This document shows positions 55,618 to 56,794 of a DNA stretch of 56,794 nt, piece after piece. The DNA lies in assembly GCA_021647585.1 (NCBI GenBank), contig JAKIUK010000020.1, positions 1-56,794 of the forward strand, read 5' to 3'. A program made the translations under genes and the position numbers. The notes under the pieces were generated by a model, which did not search any database, was not told where the DNA came from, and saw only the letters and a list, made by a program, of their open reading frames with translations. The number at the start of each line of letters is the position of its first letter. The first letter of the stretch is position 1. Source of the stretch: Methylococcaceae bacterium (GTDB lineage Bacteria; Pseudomonadota; Gammaproteobacteria; Methylococcales; Methylomonadaceae).

Positions 55618-55960
55618 TTTGCCCTCCCTGTAGGCAAAGCTTCCGCTCCTGGTTATTCACAAGGATGTGATGTATGCAGGTTTTCATGGAGCAAAAAGCT
55701 GTCACGCCCAAGCCACAAGGATGGGGTGAATGCAGATTATGCATAATGCCATGGAAGGCATGTAGTAGAGCAACGCAGGAGCAGTTGCCGAGGAGCATTT
55801 ATCTGCCTTACCAACGACCGCCAAGGATGGTGGAAGTGTAGAAAGATTGCCCGGAGCAATCTCTGCCTTCCCTGTAGGCAAAGCCTCCGCTCCTGGTTAT
55901 TCACAAGGATGTGATGTATGCAGGTTTTGCAAGGAGCAAAAACCTGCTCACGCCCCTTAC
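55618..55960. repeat. Degenerate repeat cluster beside the rRNA operon
   Basis: Two near copies of about 90 bp (55620-55711 and 55862-55956) share CCCTGTAGGCAAAG, CCGCTCCTGGTTATTCACAA and GATGTGATGTATGCAGG. A shorter motif CAAGGATGKG recurs between them. No real gene is encoded. Confidence 0.75.
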
Positions 55961-55977
55961 CTACTTCCCTGTAGGCA

Positions 55978-56010
55978 AAAAAAAACCCAGGCCATCAGAC
56001 CTGGGTTTTT
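55978..56010 (-). terminator. Rho-independent terminator of the rRNA operon
   Basis: Read on the minus strand, an AACCCAGG/CCTGGGTT stem with an 8-base loop is followed by a run of Ts, just after the 5S gene. The opposite strand also has a short T-run. Confidence 0.9.
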
Positions 56011-56017
56011 GTATAAA

Positions 56018-56136
56018 AGCTTGGCAATTCCCTACTTTCACATGGCAACCTGCCACACTATCATCGGCGCTAAGAGGTTTCACTTCCGAGTTCGGGATGG
56101 GATCGGGTGGTTCACTCTCGCTATGTTCACCAAGCA
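56018..56136 (-). rRNA. rrf: 5S rRNA
   Basis: The minus strand reads GCTTGGTGAACATAGCGAG at the 5' end, CCCGATCCCATCCCGAACTC in the middle and GTAGGGAATTGCCAAGC at the 3' end, a standard 5S. Ends are set by acceptor-like pairing GCTTGG/CCAAGC. It follows the 23S in the same direction. Confidence 0.95.
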
Positions 56137-56412
56137 AACTTTTAAAAGCAGGCTAAAGGCTAAAGGTACAAGGCTAAAAGAGCAGGCTCTTTACCGTTGT
56201 CTGTTCCTTTGCTTAAAGCTCCACTTTAAACTCTTTACTTGAGATAGGCTGTTGATCGGGCTCCGTAGCTTTCGCCTTGGGCCTTTCGTCTTTAGCCTGC
56301 TCTTTAGAAAATCTGTATTATATGCTCTCTCAGTTACAAGCGTCATGTCGCTGCGTTAAGTTTTAGTCTTAACTTCGCATAACATCCTTCGTTTCAAACC
56401 GATTGGGTGTTA
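56137..56412 (-). other. 23S-5S spacer
   Basis: A spacer of about 276 bases contains an inverted pair, AAAGAGCAGGCT near 56177 and AGCCTGCTCTTT near 56293, which could form an RNase III processing stem. No tRNA gene is present. Confidence 0.6.

Positions 56413-56794
<382 letters not shown>

Noticed and set aside
55847..56242. 131-codon frame over the repeat cluster and 5S gene
   Set aside because: It crosses the rRNA terminator and the 5S gene, so it cannot be a real gene.

Overview
The window is a low-GC gammaproteobacterial chromosome segment with two parts. From about 31.66 kb to the right end lies ordinary core genome: a tRNA-fMet, a riboflavin operon, a purF-cvpA-dedD-folC-accD-trpABF-truA cluster, rlmD, and the 3' end of an rRNA operon (23S then 5S). 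Nearly all of it is on the minus strand. Gene order, metZ beside purF, and the 5S/23S sequence fit Gammaproteobacteria. A methanotroph-like or symbiont lineage is possible, but that is a guess.

From position 1 to about 31.66 kb lies a mosaic genomic island at the tRNA-fMet 3' end. The best-supported frame is a serine-recombinase integrative and mobilizable element. Its recombinase (30017-31702) runs into the tRNA gene. Its opposite end is a 13-bp copy of the tRNA 3' end at 3323-3335. Left of that copy is an older, decayed relative of the same recombinase (2166-3335), broken by a nonsense codon and a 163-bp MITE, so elements appear to have stacked at one tRNA. The frame element carries mobC and a relaxase, ardA, and an operon encoding a membrane protein, a VWA-like protein, a VWA protein and a VirD4/TraG coupling protein.

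Inside it sit layers of cargo. A four-gene minus-strand operon holds a ComEC-like metallo-beta-lactamase protein, a four-helix membrane protein, a YdjM-like hydrolase and a 57-aa protein, facing a divergent XRE/ImmA pair. A complete type I restriction-modification system (hsdM-hsdS-rhuM-hsdR) follows. Next come an endonuclease/exonuclease/phosphatase protein, a UspB-like membrane protein, a tyrosine integrase, an AlpA-like regulator, HipB-HipA, and a 300-aa protein of unknown function. The 3' half of a tRNA-Asn gene at 22021-22070 is flanked on both sides by the same paired 12-bp repeats, which looks like the junction of two tandemly inserted tyrosine-integrase elements.

The most unusual feature is about 560 bases between hsdM and the endonuclease gene (17174-17735). 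It has no credible protein but folds into at least nine hairpins, a long 10-bp stem and a probable pseudoknot, with A-rich loops on the plus strand; it looks like a large ornate noncoding RNA. Other points are a nested stem structure after traG (29715-29801), a duplication scar around the UspB-like gene, two copies of a 215-230-bp MITE in the core region, and a small cluster of DnaA-box-like sites in a 721-bp gap. All functional calls rest on motifs and context read by eye; no database search was possible.
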